Origin: CAWFFV01 sp963814985 | Lineage (GTDB): Bacteria > Chloroflexota > Ktedonobacteria > Ktedonobacterales > Ktedonobacteraceae | Length of the DNA: 64,000 nt | Reading direction: 5' to 3' | Assembly (NCBI GenBank): GCA_963814985.1 | Contig: CAWFFV010000002.1 | Span: 1 to 64,000, forward strand | In this document: piece after piece, positions 7,763 to 18,857 of the stretch | Position numbering within the stretch: position 1 is the stretch's first letter | Layout of the letters: each line of letters starts with the position of its first letter | Notes under the pieces: generated by a model | The model's database searches: none | What the model saw: only the letters and a program-made list of their open reading frames with translations | What the model was told of the DNA's origin: nothing | Made by a program: the position numbers and the translations under genes

Positions 7763-9810
7763 CTACTCTAAAAGAGCCTTCAAGAGCGCTTCTCTGGCGT
7801 CAGCATAGAAAAGAATGCTGATCTTCATAGCCATTTCGTCAGATAAATCATTCAGTTGCCTTCTGGCTGAAATTGGGATCAAAAGCGTAGTGGCACCTTT
7901 TTCAATAGCTAACTCGGCAACGTTGACTGCATTATAAACCGGATCGAGACCGCCGCCGAGATTGAGGCCACCGATCGCGATGAGTCCACCCTTCAGACTT
8001 TTATTCAAGAGAACGCTACAGAATGCCAGCAATGCAGGTAAGCCTAATTGTGCGCCACTTTTCGCAGCATCGAACGCGCGTAGTTGTACGATAAATTCGT
8101 GTTGGCGAGGGTCGCGATCTCCTACGAGATCCTTCGCTCGTGTGAGCAGGTTTTGTTCACCGTACTTGATGCTCTCTCTGAAAGGCCCAGGAACTGGTAC
8201 GTTAATAATCTTTACACCGAGAGGCAGGCCCCTCATTAACATCGATACGGTAGAGGCCAGCGCCTTCATCCTGCCTCCCAGGGCTAATGGCCCAGACCTG
8301 ACCAGGAGGCAAGGGATCCGTACCAATCGAATTCTCACTCTGTAATTCGGGGGTGACAACGAAGCGTTCAATGCCATCGTTGCCCATTTGATAACTGAAG
8401 TGGGTGTTTCTAAATTCGGCACTGCCAATGCGCTTCTGTTGCTCTTTGACACGTCGTCGGCACTCCATAGCTAAGCGCACTGCCCATTCGAGGTCCTCAT
8501 CACAAATAGTCTGTTCTCGGTTCGGATAGAGTAACTTGAGCAAACCGTTTACGGTCCGATTGACTGCTGTCGTGTCGCGACCACTCAGGGCTCCTCCATA
8601 ATTGACACGGCCTTGAATAGCAGAAAGACGATTATCGCCTCGGAGTTGTGCCCAGGCTTCAGAAAGAAAGTCGCTGACAAGGCCGAAATGGTGGGTAAAG
8701 AGGGAAGAGTCCAGTTTGGGAACATCCCAGCCTGGAACATACGCATGAAGGCGATCCATAAAGGCTGTATCATTGCGCATTTCGGGTGGCATTGGGCCAA
8801 GCAGGTGACCAATACGCTGTTGGTGTTCAACATCCACTTCAAAGTTCCCAACCATGACAATACTGCCGCTGGCTCGAATGCTCTCTCTTCCCCGACTGAA
8901 CTCGCCCAATTCCATGTAACCCTTCATGATGTTAATGCCGTCTTTCTGATCGAAGGAGACACCTGACACCTCATCAAAACACACGACATCATACTGGCAC
9001 ACTAGGCCGCGTTGGCCATTACTATTGTTGACAAACATGCGGGCGACGGTCGCCTTTCCACCTGAGACCAGATGCGAGTAGGGAGAGATTTGCTGGAAAA
9101 GATGAGACTTGCCGGTACCGCGTGGCCCAAGCTCGACCATGTTGTAGTTGCGCTCGATAAAAGGCACCATGCGCAACAGTAAAATATCCTGAGCACGTTC
9201 CGATAAGCGATCTGGCTCAAAGCCTATGCTACGCAGGAGAAAGCGTTTCCATTCATCAGTTGTAAAATGTGCGCTCCCTTGCGCCAACAGGGCAAGCACG
9301 TCACGCTTGGAAAGCTGAATGGGGCGTAGCGAAGTGATGCCAAAGGGGCGTCCAGCTTTCTCCTGCGCAATGACTGCATCATATTCGAGCTGAATTTCGG
9401 CGTAGAAACCTCCAGTGAGCATACGCTCATTTGAGGCAACCATTTCTGGGTCAACGCGGACATCGTTGAGGCGCAAGCTGGGCAATGTGATCGAATAGGA
9501 GTCCGTCTGAGCATCGCAGGCGGGCGGTAATCAGGTCTATCAGTTTGACCGATCCCTGTTCTCTAGCACGGGATTTGAAAAGTTCTTCTTCTCCCGGGCG
9601 TACTGTTCGCTCTCGCATCTGCCGCTCAACAACAGCCAGCCCTTCAGCAATTTCAGCATCGTCTGTACTGGCACAATATCTTCCTAGCAGGAACTCACCC
9701 ACATAGGTGGGTACAGGGTATTGCCCTTTAAAACGCTGCGCCAGGTCTTTCCGTACGATATAGCCATCGAACGCTTTTGCCGCGAGCTGATCAAGTGCGT
9801 CGAGTTCCAC
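7763..9810 (-). pseudogene. brxL: BREX Lon-like protein BrxL, interrupted by two frameshifts
   Basis: BrxL is the AAA+/Lon-like last gene of type 1 BREX systems, acting with the other Brx/Pgl proteins in excluding phage. Start is GTG 9810, four bases after the pglZ stop. Segment 1 carries the N-terminal signature (FDGYIVRKDLAQ, YVGEFLLGRY). One extra base near 9512 moves to segment 2 (PSLRLNDVRVDPEM, Walker A GPRGTGKSH, Walker B VVCFDEVSGV). A second extra base near 8218 moves to segment 3 (GVKIINVPVPG, GDRDPRQHEF, AFDAAKSGAQLG, GGLNLGGGLDP, PISARRQLNDLSD), the Lon-like C-terminus ending at 7763. Removing one C at each site restores about 680 residues, the normal family length. As read the protein is not made. 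Confidence 0.85.
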
Positions 9811-9813
9811 TGC

Positions 9814-12138
9814 TTAGTCTCCTACTATGGTTGAAATTTGCTTACTTACTGTGCCGTCACTGTTGAGGACAACGATCAAAACAGCTTCTCCCATGCGATC
9901 ATCGTTTTCTATGAGCAACGAAACACTGCCATCGGCACTTGGAACGGTGGACGAGCCGATCAACGAGGTGGTTGCATCACCAGCTTTTGTACGTATATCG
10001 ACTTTCATCCCAGGCATAATGGCAGCTATATGCATTTTACAACGTAGGCCTCTCCAACTCACATTTTCAATGGAGACGGCCTGAAATTTGATACCTGGTT
10101 GCTGAGACACAGTAATCACTGGAACAAAACACTCTTGAGGGCTCAAGCCCCCATGCTCGTATTCTCTTCCTGCCTCGTAACAGTGGATAGTCGAAGCCAG
10201 GGCAATACGCACTTCGCTATTCCAGTACCAGGGTATCGTCTGCTGCTCGCTTTGGGCGCTCTCCTTGAGTTGAGCACAACGTCCTTTACGCAGATGTGTA
10301 AGGTGCTCAGGCATTTCGGCTTTGGGCAGTGCTCCGGGCAGCAGTAACCAGCCATGATCAGTAACAACCACAACTCGTTGCCAACCCCAATCGAGCAAGG
10401 CTGCAATCCGCCTTTCCAGGGCAGCCACCTCTCCTTTAAGATGATGAGCAAGCCTCCACTCGTTTTGATGACCGTGGCTATCAATGTTGCCCATCTCAGT
10501 CCAGGCCCGTCCCGCAGGATCGCCCAAATCTCCTTCGCCTCTCAATACCTGATAGCCAGTCTGCTCTAACAGGCGGCGCAAGACATCGGCAGTCACTTTG
10601 GTGCCACTGCTTGCAACAATCGGTGTCAAGCCCACGCCGACATTACCGGTCAGCAGATACGCAACAGGCGAGATGGCAGGTTTGGCCGTGGGTGTGATAC
10701 CAGGGAGGGGGACAAGGTGAGAGGCAACGGTACAGACTAGAGATTGCGCTTTGAGTGCCTCAACCAGCCGCTGGCCAACATCGTAGCGCAGACCATCGCT
10801 AAACAACACACAGGTGCCTGCCTCTGGCTCAGGCAGAGATACCATAGGATACGTTCGCGATAGCGGACCAGCGCACACGGCCTTTTGCAAAACATTAGCT
10901 GCATTTTCCAGCCAGGGACGATAGAGAGCGGTGATCACTGCTTTGACCGCTGCCACATCTTCAGTGCGTTCGACGGCAGCCAAAGCATCAAGAACTGCTG
11001 CATCAACCCGCCAGCCCCACTCGGTGTAGGCTGAGCGAATATCTGCTGTGGTAGCCCCACCAAAGACTTTCTCGGTCTCTTGCACGAGAACCATAAGAGA
11101 ATGCAGCGCACTCACCAACGGAGAGTGGCCTAAAGCAGCCCAGACCCAGGCGCGGCGCGGGGCATGCTCTTTTTCAAGTGCATGTATTGTTAAACGGACT
11201 TCCTGTGGCAGCCGATCGCGTTGGGCGAGCATACTTTCACGCAGGGCCTTTTCGGCGGCTTCATTATCCTGCGGCCATGACTCAACGCTGCTAAAGAGTG
11301 AGAGTTGCTCAGGACGAGCGCGGCGAAGCAAATCTGGCAGATGAGGATAGGCATGGGGGGCTTCTTCAAAGCGTCTCCACACAATATCCCACGCATCCTG
11401 GCGTTGCCCAAAGAGGCTGGCGGCGCTGACTGCTCCATCTTTCACAGGATGGAACCCATATTTGCGTACGCAAAGATCGCAGAATGAAGCCCATTCAGCC
11501 TCACTGCAATGTTGAGGATAGCCAGCAGGGTCGTTCAACCAGAGCAGCAGATTACGTGCCTCGTCAGGATTCAGCAAGTTGTCGAAGAACCCGGCCCGCA
11601 GCGGTGCATCCTTCTGCAAACGGGCCACAAATTCGTTTGCCAGCTTCAGCAGCGTACGGAGTAAAGCGGCTCTGGTCGCAGCATCGCTGGCGCTTTCAAC
11701 ACCAAGTGAGGTGAGAAACGCTGCGATGGTCCAGTCACGTCCGCTCTTCGGATGTGTCCACGAGACACCGCGATATTGTAGTTCGGCCAGTGGCTTCAGC
11801 GACTTAGGCGTCTCTTCGCTGGCCCGTAGCTCTTGCCTGCTCACGCCAGGCAGGTAGAGAATGGGTGTGCTATCTACTGGAAGCAGGTATTCTGCAGGTA
11901 GCATGCGCTCGATGACACAGCGCAGCCAGTTAGCTGGCCCGGTCCAGAGCGCAGGATCGTATGGGCCAAATGTCAAAAGCGGAAGATGCGTGCGCAATAT
12001 GGGCACCAATGGCTCCCACTGGCGATCTTTGTCAGTCCACAATACTACCGCAGGAGGCACCTGATCATTCCTGTTATAACTCCCGGCTCGTTTGATGGAT
12101 TCAACCAGGGCAGCGAGAAAGGTTTTTTGCTCACTCAT
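9814..12138 (-). CDS. pglZ: BREX phosphatase-like protein PglZ (type B-like)
   Basis: 774 residues; ATG 12138 is preceded by GGAGAGATGT. PglZ is an alkaline-phosphatase-superfamily protein required for BREX host methylation and exclusion. The N-terminus with NRNDQVPPAVVLWTDKDRQW is characteristic of the type B subgroup. The PglZ domain is visible from about residue 440: metal-site motifs CVLFSDGLRYD (443-453) and VVVTDHGW (590-597), plus a His-containing segment IDSHGHQNEWRLAHHLKG between them. The C-terminus is beta-rich. The gene is fully open, unlike brxL, and sits between pglX (35 bases upstream) and brxL (3-base gap), which fits one transcript. Confidence 0.92.
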   Translation of the reverse strand: MSEQKTFLAALVESIKRAGSYNRNDQVPPAVVLWTDKDRQWEPLVPILRTHLPLLTFGPYDPALWTGPANWLRCVIERMLPAEYLLPVDSTPILYLPGVSRQELRASEETPKSLKPLAELQYRGVSWTHPKSGRDWTIAAFLTSLGVESASDAATRAALLRTLLKLANEFVARLQKDAPLRAGFFDNLLNPDEARNLLLWLNDPAGYPQHCSEAEWASFCDLCVRKYGFHPVKDGAVSAASLFGQRQDAWDIVWRRFEEAPHAYPHLPDLLRRARPEQLSLFSSVESWPQDNEAAEKALRESMLAQRDRLPQEVRLTIHALEKEHAPRRAWVWAALGHSPLVSALHSLMVLVQETEKVFGGATTADIRSAYTEWGWRVDAAVLDALAAVERTEDVAAVKAVITALYRPWLENAANVLQKAVCAGPLSRTYPMVSLPEPEAGTCVLFSDGLRYDVGQRLVEALKAQSLVCTVASHLVPLPGITPTAKPAISPVAYLLTGNVGVGLTPIVASSGTKVTADVLRRLLEQTGYQVLRGEGDLGDPAGRAWTEMGNIDSHGHQNEWRLAHHLKGEVAALERRIAALLDWGWQRVVVVTDHGWLLLPGALPKAEMPEHLTHLRKGRCAQLKESAQSEQQTIPWYWNSEVRIALASTIHCYEAGREYEHGGLSPQECFVPVITVSQQPGIKFQAVSIENVSWRGLRCKMHIAAIMPGMKVDIRTKAGDATTSLIGSSTVPSADGSVSLLIENDDRMGEAVLIVVLNSDGTVSKQISTIVGD

Positions 12139-12173
12139 ACATCTCTCCTCACACTATCGCTCCATCTATCGAT

Positions 12174-15100
12174 TTACGAAACCACGGAGCGAGCAGCGTG
12201 CTTCTCAGACAGGGTTTTATGAAGATCATTGTGGCGCTCACTCCCATCGGGATTGGTGCCGCGATCTTTATTCCAGTTGATGGTAAAGCGGCTACGCAGT
12301 ACACCTGCCTTCACGAAAGGACGAATATTCAGGCGCACTCCATCACTGAGATCGGGATTCCAGCCAATAGGCTGCTCGTGAAGTAGCTTCCAGCGTACAT
12401 AAATATCGTACGGATCTTCACCCTTGCTGATGTCTATCAGCTTCTCTTGCAGCTTGAGAGCTTCTACCAGTCGCGCCTCTGCCCCTGCCACACCTGCGTC
12501 TTTGTCTGCGCGCTGTGTAGCAATCCAGTGTCCCAGATAGGTGTAGATCAGCCGATCCAGGCCAGCCGCGTCCAAGAGGTGATAGTTGATGAGAGCCGAA
12601 AAACCATCTTTACGCCCATCCCACACTTGCCAGATAAAAGGACGATTGTGAAACAGGCGGCAGTGCTGCTCGAAGAAGCCATCGCGCAGCCATATTTCAA
12701 GATTTTTGCCACTATACTCAACATCTGCTAGCAAGCGCTCCTGCAAAGCGGACGACCACGCCTTGCCATAGGCTGTAGCCAGCAATGCACGCAGCTTCTC
12801 AACCGCTGGCTCTGCTCCTGCGACAGATGGCAAACAAATGATACCCTGATTGCTAGCATTAGTATCGAGATCATCTGCCTCCTGCTGTGGCCAGCTATAG
12901 CCCAGCAAACGTGCAACTGCAACCTGTAAGGGAGCTGTAGAGCCTACTGGATGCCCCTTGAAGAGCCACTGTGTTGGTTTTTTTGAGTATGGTTCGGGCA
13001 AGGGACCTGCTGCTTCGGCAACTTGTTGCCAGTATTCTAGGTCGAATGGGACTTTGACCAGGGTCGCATTGGTAACTTTCAATGCTTGATCAATTTGCCG
13101 GACGGCTTCATTGTATTCTGGTGATTGGCAGAATGCCCAGATAGCAGGAAGGTGTTTTGAATTTTTAGGAATAATTACTGCCATATTGCAGTCAAAAGCA
13201 TCACCACAATAGAGAGTAACAGGAAGATCTCCCATCTGACTTACTGCTATACCATGTTTTCCCCAAACATCCTTGCCACGTTGCCAATTCTGCACTGCAT
13301 TGTTAAGGTGTTTAAGATCTTGCGCAAGTTTGTACAACTCGCCTTTAGCCTTTTGGTAAAAGATAATTTCATTTCGGCCACCATACGGCGTACTTTCGCC
13401 AACTGGGGTTTGTGAAAATTCCCAATCATTTCCTAGCTCTGTAACTTCCCAAATGCATCTATAAAATCTGAACCGATCACCAGTGAGTATGCCCGAGGAA
13501 CAAATTGCGTAATGGCTAAGTAATGGTCCCTGAATTGCCTGAGTTAAAGATACTCTTACATCTGGATTTTGAAGCTGCGCAGTTTGATAGATAACTTGTA
13601 ACGGCAAATTGCGCAGCAATTTAGCCTTTTCATGAACGATCTTCGGAATAGAGACATCAATACCAGTAATGATATTATTTGAAGGGAATTGATTCGTGAA
13701 TATTAAGAGCCCCACATTGACTACTTCTCCACTGATTGTCTCAAAAGCACCAGCACCTAGACGGCTAAGGTGATTCCAAGTTTGTTCACCCAATAACCTT
13801 ACACGCATCTGTTTATATGAACCAAGAAATAGCCAATTTTGCGGCGTTACCAATGCATAAGTGCTCCCTGGATTAGTGAAAGTCCTGCACCTCTCAATAA
13901 ACACGGAAGCAAGATCCATTTTTGAATCTGGATAATGTAAATCGCAAAATTGTTTAAGCACTTCGCCCTGTTTTTTAAATCCTAAATATGGCACATTCGT
14001 CGCTACAAGCGTATACGTCTTCGCTAGCAAGCGTGCGGCCTTACCCATGCCCTCAGCTGTAGACCCAAAGACTGCGGAGACAGGATCATCCTTGGCACGC
14101 TCTTTGGCCAGAGCTTGCTTGAGGTGTGGTTCTACCAAGGCGTAGTCGGAGGCAAACATGCGCTCTTTCACTGGTACGTTGTTGGGATCGATCAAGCTGC
14201 CCAAGTGCGGCGCGTTGCGGAAAAGTTTGTACTGGCGTTCGAGCGTATAACCCAGATTTACATCATCACCAGCAAGCTGCGTCCAGGCCTCCAACTGCCC
14301 CTCGACAGCGATGCCAGTACAGGCGATATTAGGCAGAGGTAGGTCGCGATAGCCGCCCATTTTCCAGGCGGCCAGAGCAAGAGCAAAAGCCGCGATCTGC
14401 GTGCAGCGAGCATCCAACTCCAGGCCGAAGAGGTTATCACGAAGCACGGCTTCAGCGGCCTCTGCAGCGTAAAGACCCTCCTCCTCCATACGCATATGGC
14501 AGAGCATATCGAAGGCTGCAACCAAAAAGTGTCCGGAGCCACAACACGGGTCCATTACCGTGACCTCAGCCACATGCTCAGGCCAACCGGGGAAAGTACC
14601 TGCGGCAGGCGTGCCATCATCCAGGAAACGCAGGTAGTGGTACTGTTTGAGCAGCGAGCTAGTAGAATGATGTGCTGCCCACCAGGCACCAAGCGAGTTT
14701 TCCAGTAGGAATTGGACCATGTAGTGCTCGGTAAAGAGCTGGGTGGCTAGCGAGAGATTGCTGCCACCGCGTTTGCGCTCGCTATTGTTGACGGCTTTTT
14801 TCTTTTTCGTCTGCCAGAACTGGTAGACCCAGCCCAGGGCATCATCGGCGAGGAAGAGCATCAGGGGGAGATCTGCCAAGATCTCCTCGAGTTTATGGCG
14901 TCCTTCGGGCGAAAACTGGACCTGAACGGCGGGGTCATCAACACGGAAGATACCGGGAAGCATGGCGCTGGCATAGCGGGCCGCAAGCTGCCAGCCGTCG
15001 GCCTCACCCTCTTCTACCGCCAGTTCATCACATTCTTCCAGTGTCACAGGCGAGCCACTTGGATGCATTAGCAAGTCATTCTCCGCGAGGAAGCGGGCAA

Positions 15101-15365
15101 AGAGCCGGCGGTGCCATTGCTCATAGGCCACCTCTTCTATCAGTGGCTGCTCTCCCTTCGCCAGGTCGCCATCGCCCAGCTGGCGTGCTCTGGCGCGGAG
15201 AGCAATGCGCAGGCGTCGCTGCTCTGGACTCAGTGAGGCAAAAGCGTCGTTATCCATCACTGCGAGTGTTGCCAGAGCGGCTGAAGCCGCATCCTCAGCT
15301 GCATCGCGCGCCTTCACAATTGCGTTTGCCAAGATTGTGCGCAGGTCAGTTGTAAGTGGGGTCAT
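12174..15365 (-). CDS. pglX: BREX adenine-specific DNA methyltransferase PglX
   Basis: 1063 residues. PglX makes the N6-methyladenine marks on one strand of a non-palindromic site that distinguish host from phage DNA. The AdoMet-binding motif DPCCGSGHF is at residues 272-280. The catalytic motif reads TNVPY (456-460), the Asn-Val-Pro-Tyr variant of NPPY common in this PglX clade. A long C-terminal region, presumably for target recognition, includes LVTPQNWLFLG and the LGYSWPQQEADDLD segment. The N-terminus is helical. The start at ATG 15365 follows GGAGAGGATAACGAGACT. It lies 21 bases after brxC. No frame breaks in 3.2 kb. Confidence 0.93.
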   Translation of the reverse strand: MTPLTTDLRTILANAIVKARDAAEDAASAALATLAVMDNDAFASLSPEQRRLRIALRARARQLGDGDLAKGEQPLIEEVAYEQWHRRLFARFLAENDLLMHPSGSPVTLEECDELAVEEGEADGWQLAARYASAMLPGIFRVDDPAVQVQFSPEGRHKLEEILADLPLMLFLADDALGWVYQFWQTKKKKAVNNSERKRGGSNLSLATQLFTEHYMVQFLLENSLGAWWAAHHSTSSLLKQYHYLRFLDDGTPAAGTFPGWPEHVAEVTVMDPCCGSGHFLVAAFDMLCHMRMEEEGLYAAEAAEAVLRDNLFGLELDARCTQIAAFALALAAWKMGGYRDLPLPNIACTGIAVEGQLEAWTQLAGDDVNLGYTLERQYKLFRNAPHLGSLIDPNNVPVKERMFASDYALVEPHLKQALAKERAKDDPVSAVFGSTAEGMGKAARLLAKTYTLVATNVPYLGFKKQGEVLKQFCDLHYPDSKMDLASVFIERCRTFTNPGSTYALVTPQNWLFLGSYKQMRVRLLGEQTWNHLSRLGAGAFETISGEVVNVGLLIFTNQFPSNNIITGIDVSIPKIVHEKAKLLRNLPLQVIYQTAQLQNPDVRVSLTQAIQGPLLSHYAICSSGILTGDRFRFYRCIWEVTELGNDWEFSQTPVGESTPYGGRNEIIFYQKAKGELYKLAQDLKHLNNAVQNWQRGKDVWGKHGIAVSQMGDLPVTLYCGDAFDCNMAVIIPKNSKHLPAIWAFCQSPEYNEAVRQIDQALKVTNATLVKVPFDLEYWQQVAEAAGPLPEPYSKKPTQWLFKGHPVGSTAPLQVAVARLLGYSWPQQEADDLDTNASNQGIICLPSVAGAEPAVEKLRALLATAYGKAWSSALQERLLADVEYSGKNLEIWLRDGFFEQHCRLFHNRPFIWQVWDGRKDGFSALINYHLLDAAGLDRLIYTYLGHWIATQRADKDAGVAGAEARLVEALKLQEKLIDISKGEDPYDIYVRWKLLHEQPIGWNPDLSDGVRLNIRPFVKAGVLRSRFTINWNKDRGTNPDGSERHNDLHKTLSEKHAARSVVS

Positions 15366-15386
15366 AGTCTCGTTATCCTCTCCGCA

Positions 15387-18300
15387 TTAGATGATCACCG
15401 GGTTGCCACCTTCGATGTGGGTCATGATTTCAGCGCGGAGCTTTGCAAGATAGGCATCCGCCTCGATAACTGATTTGATGGTAGCGTGCTGAGGAATCAC
15501 CGTGATGAATTGTGCCTCCGGTACGCGCAATTTTGCCGACGTTTCACGCACCTTCTGCACGCGCCCTCGGGGAGCGAGAATCTTATCTCCCCAGCTGGCC
15601 AGAGATGTGGCATTCAGCGTGGCCAGGAGTTCCTCGTCAGTGCCGATGATGAGCTGGGGCACGGGACCAAGAGAGTGCTGTTGCAACAAACGCTGCTGCT
15701 CGGCCTCCGCCAAACTCTGCCATTCCTGAGAAGCGACCAGTCCTTGTAATTCCCGGTCTTGAGCCTCAATCAGGTGCTGGCGTGCCTCTTGCAAAGCGGC
15801 ACGCAAAGCGGCGGTGACTTTCTGCAGCAATGGAGAGACCGGATCAGGATTATGCAATAAGGTCCGGCTACTTATAATCGCGTGTATTTGTGGCTCAATT
15901 TCTGCTGCAACGGGCAGACTGCGGGCATGAGCGAGCTGGTCTTGGAGCATCCGCCACTGGGGCCAGCGCCGTTCAATTTCTGTACTGTCCTGTGTCCATG
16001 CCTTAAAACTGTTCTGCAAATCAGAGCGGCGGTTGTACACCTCTACAAACTGTGCATTGCCACTCAACGTCTGCAACTCTTTGATTGCATCTGTCGCAGG
16101 GCAAGCAGGCAGAGGGGCATCTCCGCCAGCCCTTGCAGCAAGCTCCACCAGATGTTGCAAAACCCGTGGAATAGCTTCTGCTTCTTCATTCGGCTTGATC
16201 GGAAAACCAAGATTTGTCAGCAGTGAGCGCACATCAATACGCTGCAAGGTGGTGATCGTGATCCCTTCGCTATAAAAGTCTGTCAGGCCAATTTGCTGCA
16301 CGATGACCTGCTTTAGTGGTAGAGCTTGACCGTTTTTCACCGCACGCACAAAGCCGCTGGCGACAAGGCAGAGTAACGCGCCGTTCACAGCATCGCGAGA
16401 CCAACCATAACCCACTCCCTCGAAACGCTTCTGAATCTCACTGCCTTTTTTACCAGTGCCACCAATAAACGCACGTATCTCCTGGCAGACCGGATGTTTA
16501 TCGATTTCACCACGATACCCAACAACCTCCAAAGGGTCTGTATTGCCCTGGAGACTGCGCTTCACCACCGTATCCCAACTGGCATGATCGGCTAAAGAGA
16601 ATTTGGGGAAGAGCCGCACCAGAGCATCTTCAACCGCCTTTTTCACCGAATCTTGCAAATTCCCCAGGGTAACCTCGTTACCGCCACCTTGATAGACTCG
16701 AGCATTATTTACAATGCCCGTAATCAGCGCATCGCGGTCGCGCTGGTAAGCCTCGCGTTTGGTTTCCATCGAATGTCTGGCGTCCTGCCCTTCATGTGTG
16801 GTTGGAGCCGGACGCGAGGTTATGGTTTCGTTGGCCGCAGCATAGCTCGCAAGTGCATCCTTGAGCGCATCCGCCTCTTGCCTGGGTAGGAAGACAAAGA
16901 CAAGAGGACTCTCCGTTCCAGCAGCCTGCGCATCCTCGCGTACTGTTTTGGCGGTTACGGACCATTCATCGCGAATCCATATCGGGATGGTTTCTTTATT
17001 GCTAGGAGGAGCATCAAGCGTAAAATAAGGTTCTGGCTGGCGGGGAGTCTTACTGGCACCTTGAGTGAGCTTGATGCTTTTGAGTGTTTTGGAAATGATG
17101 TTTCTGAATTCCGTGGCGCGATCATCGGCAATCCGCGTATCCGTCGCTAAAATGCGAGCGCGTCGCTGTTGGTAGTCTTGCTCCCATTCCGTCCCCTCAC
17201 GAGTCTGCAAGCGATACTCGTCGCCGACTTGCATCAACCTACCATTCCTAACCAGATTTGCGAGCAGGGGGGGAATACACTGGCGCAGCTTTGCATTGGC
17301 GTTCACATCCGTCACATCTTCAACTAGAAGATCGGCAAGTGTTGCTACATCTGCACGCAGGCCCGTCGGCTCCGCGCCACTAGTCGGAAGCTTGCTCAAT
17401 AAAAAGATGGTGGCACAGAGACGCGAACATAACTTGCCGTCATCAGTGCCATCATTCAGCCGCTCAATCGCAGTAGCGACATCGCGCAACAAGACGCTGC
17501 TCTGAAGCATATCGGTTTTGAGTTGATTATAAATGACATCACCCGCAACTACGGTGCCAAGAGGAGCATCCGCGATCTCTTTAATCGCGTCATGGACAAT
17601 GCGCAACTGTGTACGCAACTGGCCTGCCAAACCCATGCTATCAACGGCACGCAAAACACTTTCCCAAAAGCGGCTCCTGGCAGGGAGCAGCGGATAGTCT
17701 GGGACTAGGCGGTCAGCATCAGCAGGCCGAGGTCCAATGTTCGTACCCGCGAGATGGCGATTAATCTCACCACTGGCAGCGGCCAGCACTGTTTTCAGGG
17801 CTGATATTTGCGCTGGTTGCTTGCGCAAAACGACCTCACGTACGACGCGCTCTACGTCTGTATCGGTGAGCGATACACGCACCGTGAAGCGCCCTTGCAG
17901 CTTTTGCAACTGAGGGGTAGCCACAATGGCAGCCTGTCCAGTAGCAATGAACAGTAAGCGATTGCCAAAGCGCGCAGAACAAGCCTCTACAATATTCTGC
18001 ACATGTAGCGTCCGATCAGAATCGTCGCCAATGAATTGTTGTAGTTCGTCAAAGATCAGCAAAGTGCATGGCAATTTGCCTGGTGTCGTCGATTGTAACT
18101 CAAGTACATCGCGCATGGTCCCCAGAAGCTCATCGTCAGAGATATCCTCTTTATTGGGAAATTGGGCTTTGAGCAGCCCACGAGATTTTGCAGTAGTCTG
18201 AGCAAAGCCAGGAATGATATTGAGAAGAGCCTGGGACAATACCGTAGAAACATACATATTATTCAGTTGTTTGGCAAAATCTGATCCCAGGCGCGCAACC

Positions 18301-18857
18301 TCTGCCTTTACATCTTTATAATAGTTATTCTGCGTCAGCCAGATCACAAAACGTGCGGGAGCGTATTGCTCGGGAAGGCCCGCACTGCGAAACAGAATGC
18401 TAAGCAATGCCAGGCGCACACTCTTGCTTGTACCAGCGCCCAGTGTGCCCGCAGCTGACCATAAGCCGCCTTCACGCCGACCAACGGTAGTCAATTCTAT
18501 CAAGAGGTCAGCAATATCGTTGGACAACTTTGCCAAACCGCGCGCTCGAACTCCATCAGGAAAGATAGTGTCACGCCAGAGATACTCAAGCACACGCACA
18601 AAATGCGATTTGCCGCTTCCATAGAAGCCACTGACCCAGATCGCAGGCTGCTTCGTCTCATGAATATTTGTCAGATAGGCTGTGAGAATACGCTGTAAGC
18701 CGCGTTGATATTCACCCTCACACACAAAATGCGAGAGTTCGTAGCACAGAACATCCCATTCCTCAGGGGTGGATGGGTTAATTACCTGCGCTACGCCATT
18801 GTTGGGTATAGTATAGGTTGTAGGATCTTCCAGAAAAATATCGCGATTCTTTAGCAT
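15387..18857 (-). CDS. brxC: BREX P-loop ATPase BrxC (PglY-like)
   Basis: Large ATPase, 1156 residues, essential for BREX modification and exclusion in studied systems. Walker A is GFYGSGKSH (about residue 78) and Walker B is TLLIFDELQQF (about 265). The conserved BrxC N-terminal pattern LKNRDIF...VAQV and ELSHFVCEGEY...GL is present. The rest is largely helical, with Gln/Arg/Glu-rich coiled-coil-like parts after residue 900. The ATG at 18857 overlaps the brxB stop (TGATG), so translation is probably coupled; a TTG one codon earlier is less likely. Family length is about 1100-1250, so it looks complete. Confidence 0.93.
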   Translation of the reverse strand: MLKNRDIFLEDPTTYTIPNNGVAQVINPSTPEEWDVLCYELSHFVCEGEYQRGLQRILTAYLTNIHETKQPAIWVSGFYGSGKSHFVRVLEYLWRDTIFPDGVRARGLAKLSNDIADLLIELTTVGRREGGLWSAAGTLGAGTSKSVRLALLSILFRSAGLPEQYAPARFVIWLTQNNYYKDVKAEVARLGSDFAKQLNNMYVSTVLSQALLNIIPGFAQTTAKSRGLLKAQFPNKEDISDDELLGTMRDVLELQSTTPGKLPCTLLIFDELQQFIGDDSDRTLHVQNIVEACSARFGNRLLFIATGQAAIVATPQLQKLQGRFTVRVSLTDTDVERVVREVVLRKQPAQISALKTVLAAASGEINRHLAGTNIGPRPADADRLVPDYPLLPARSRFWESVLRAVDSMGLAGQLRTQLRIVHDAIKEIADAPLGTVVAGDVIYNQLKTDMLQSSVLLRDVATAIERLNDGTDDGKLCSRLCATIFLLSKLPTSGAEPTGLRADVATLADLLVEDVTDVNANAKLRQCIPPLLANLVRNGRLMQVGDEYRLQTREGTEWEQDYQQRRARILATDTRIADDRATEFRNIISKTLKSIKLTQGASKTPRQPEPYFTLDAPPSNKETIPIWIRDEWSVTAKTVREDAQAAGTESPLVFVFLPRQEADALKDALASYAAANETITSRPAPTTHEGQDARHSMETKREAYQRDRDALITGIVNNARVYQGGGNEVTLGNLQDSVKKAVEDALVRLFPKFSLADHASWDTVVKRSLQGNTDPLEVVGYRGEIDKHPVCQEIRAFIGGTGKKGSEIQKRFEGVGYGWSRDAVNGALLCLVASGFVRAVKNGQALPLKQVIVQQIGLTDFYSEGITITTLQRIDVRSLLTNLGFPIKPNEEAEAIPRVLQHLVELAARAGGDAPLPACPATDAIKELQTLSGNAQFVEVYNRRSDLQNSFKAWTQDSTEIERRWPQWRMLQDQLAHARSLPVAAEIEPQIHAIISSRTLLHNPDPVSPLLQKVTAALRAALQEARQHLIEAQDRELQGLVASQEWQSLAEAEQQRLLQQHSLGPVPQLIIGTDEELLATLNATSLASWGDKILAPRGRVQKVRETSAKLRVPEAQFITVIPQHATIKSVIEADAYLAKLRAEIMTHIEGGNPVII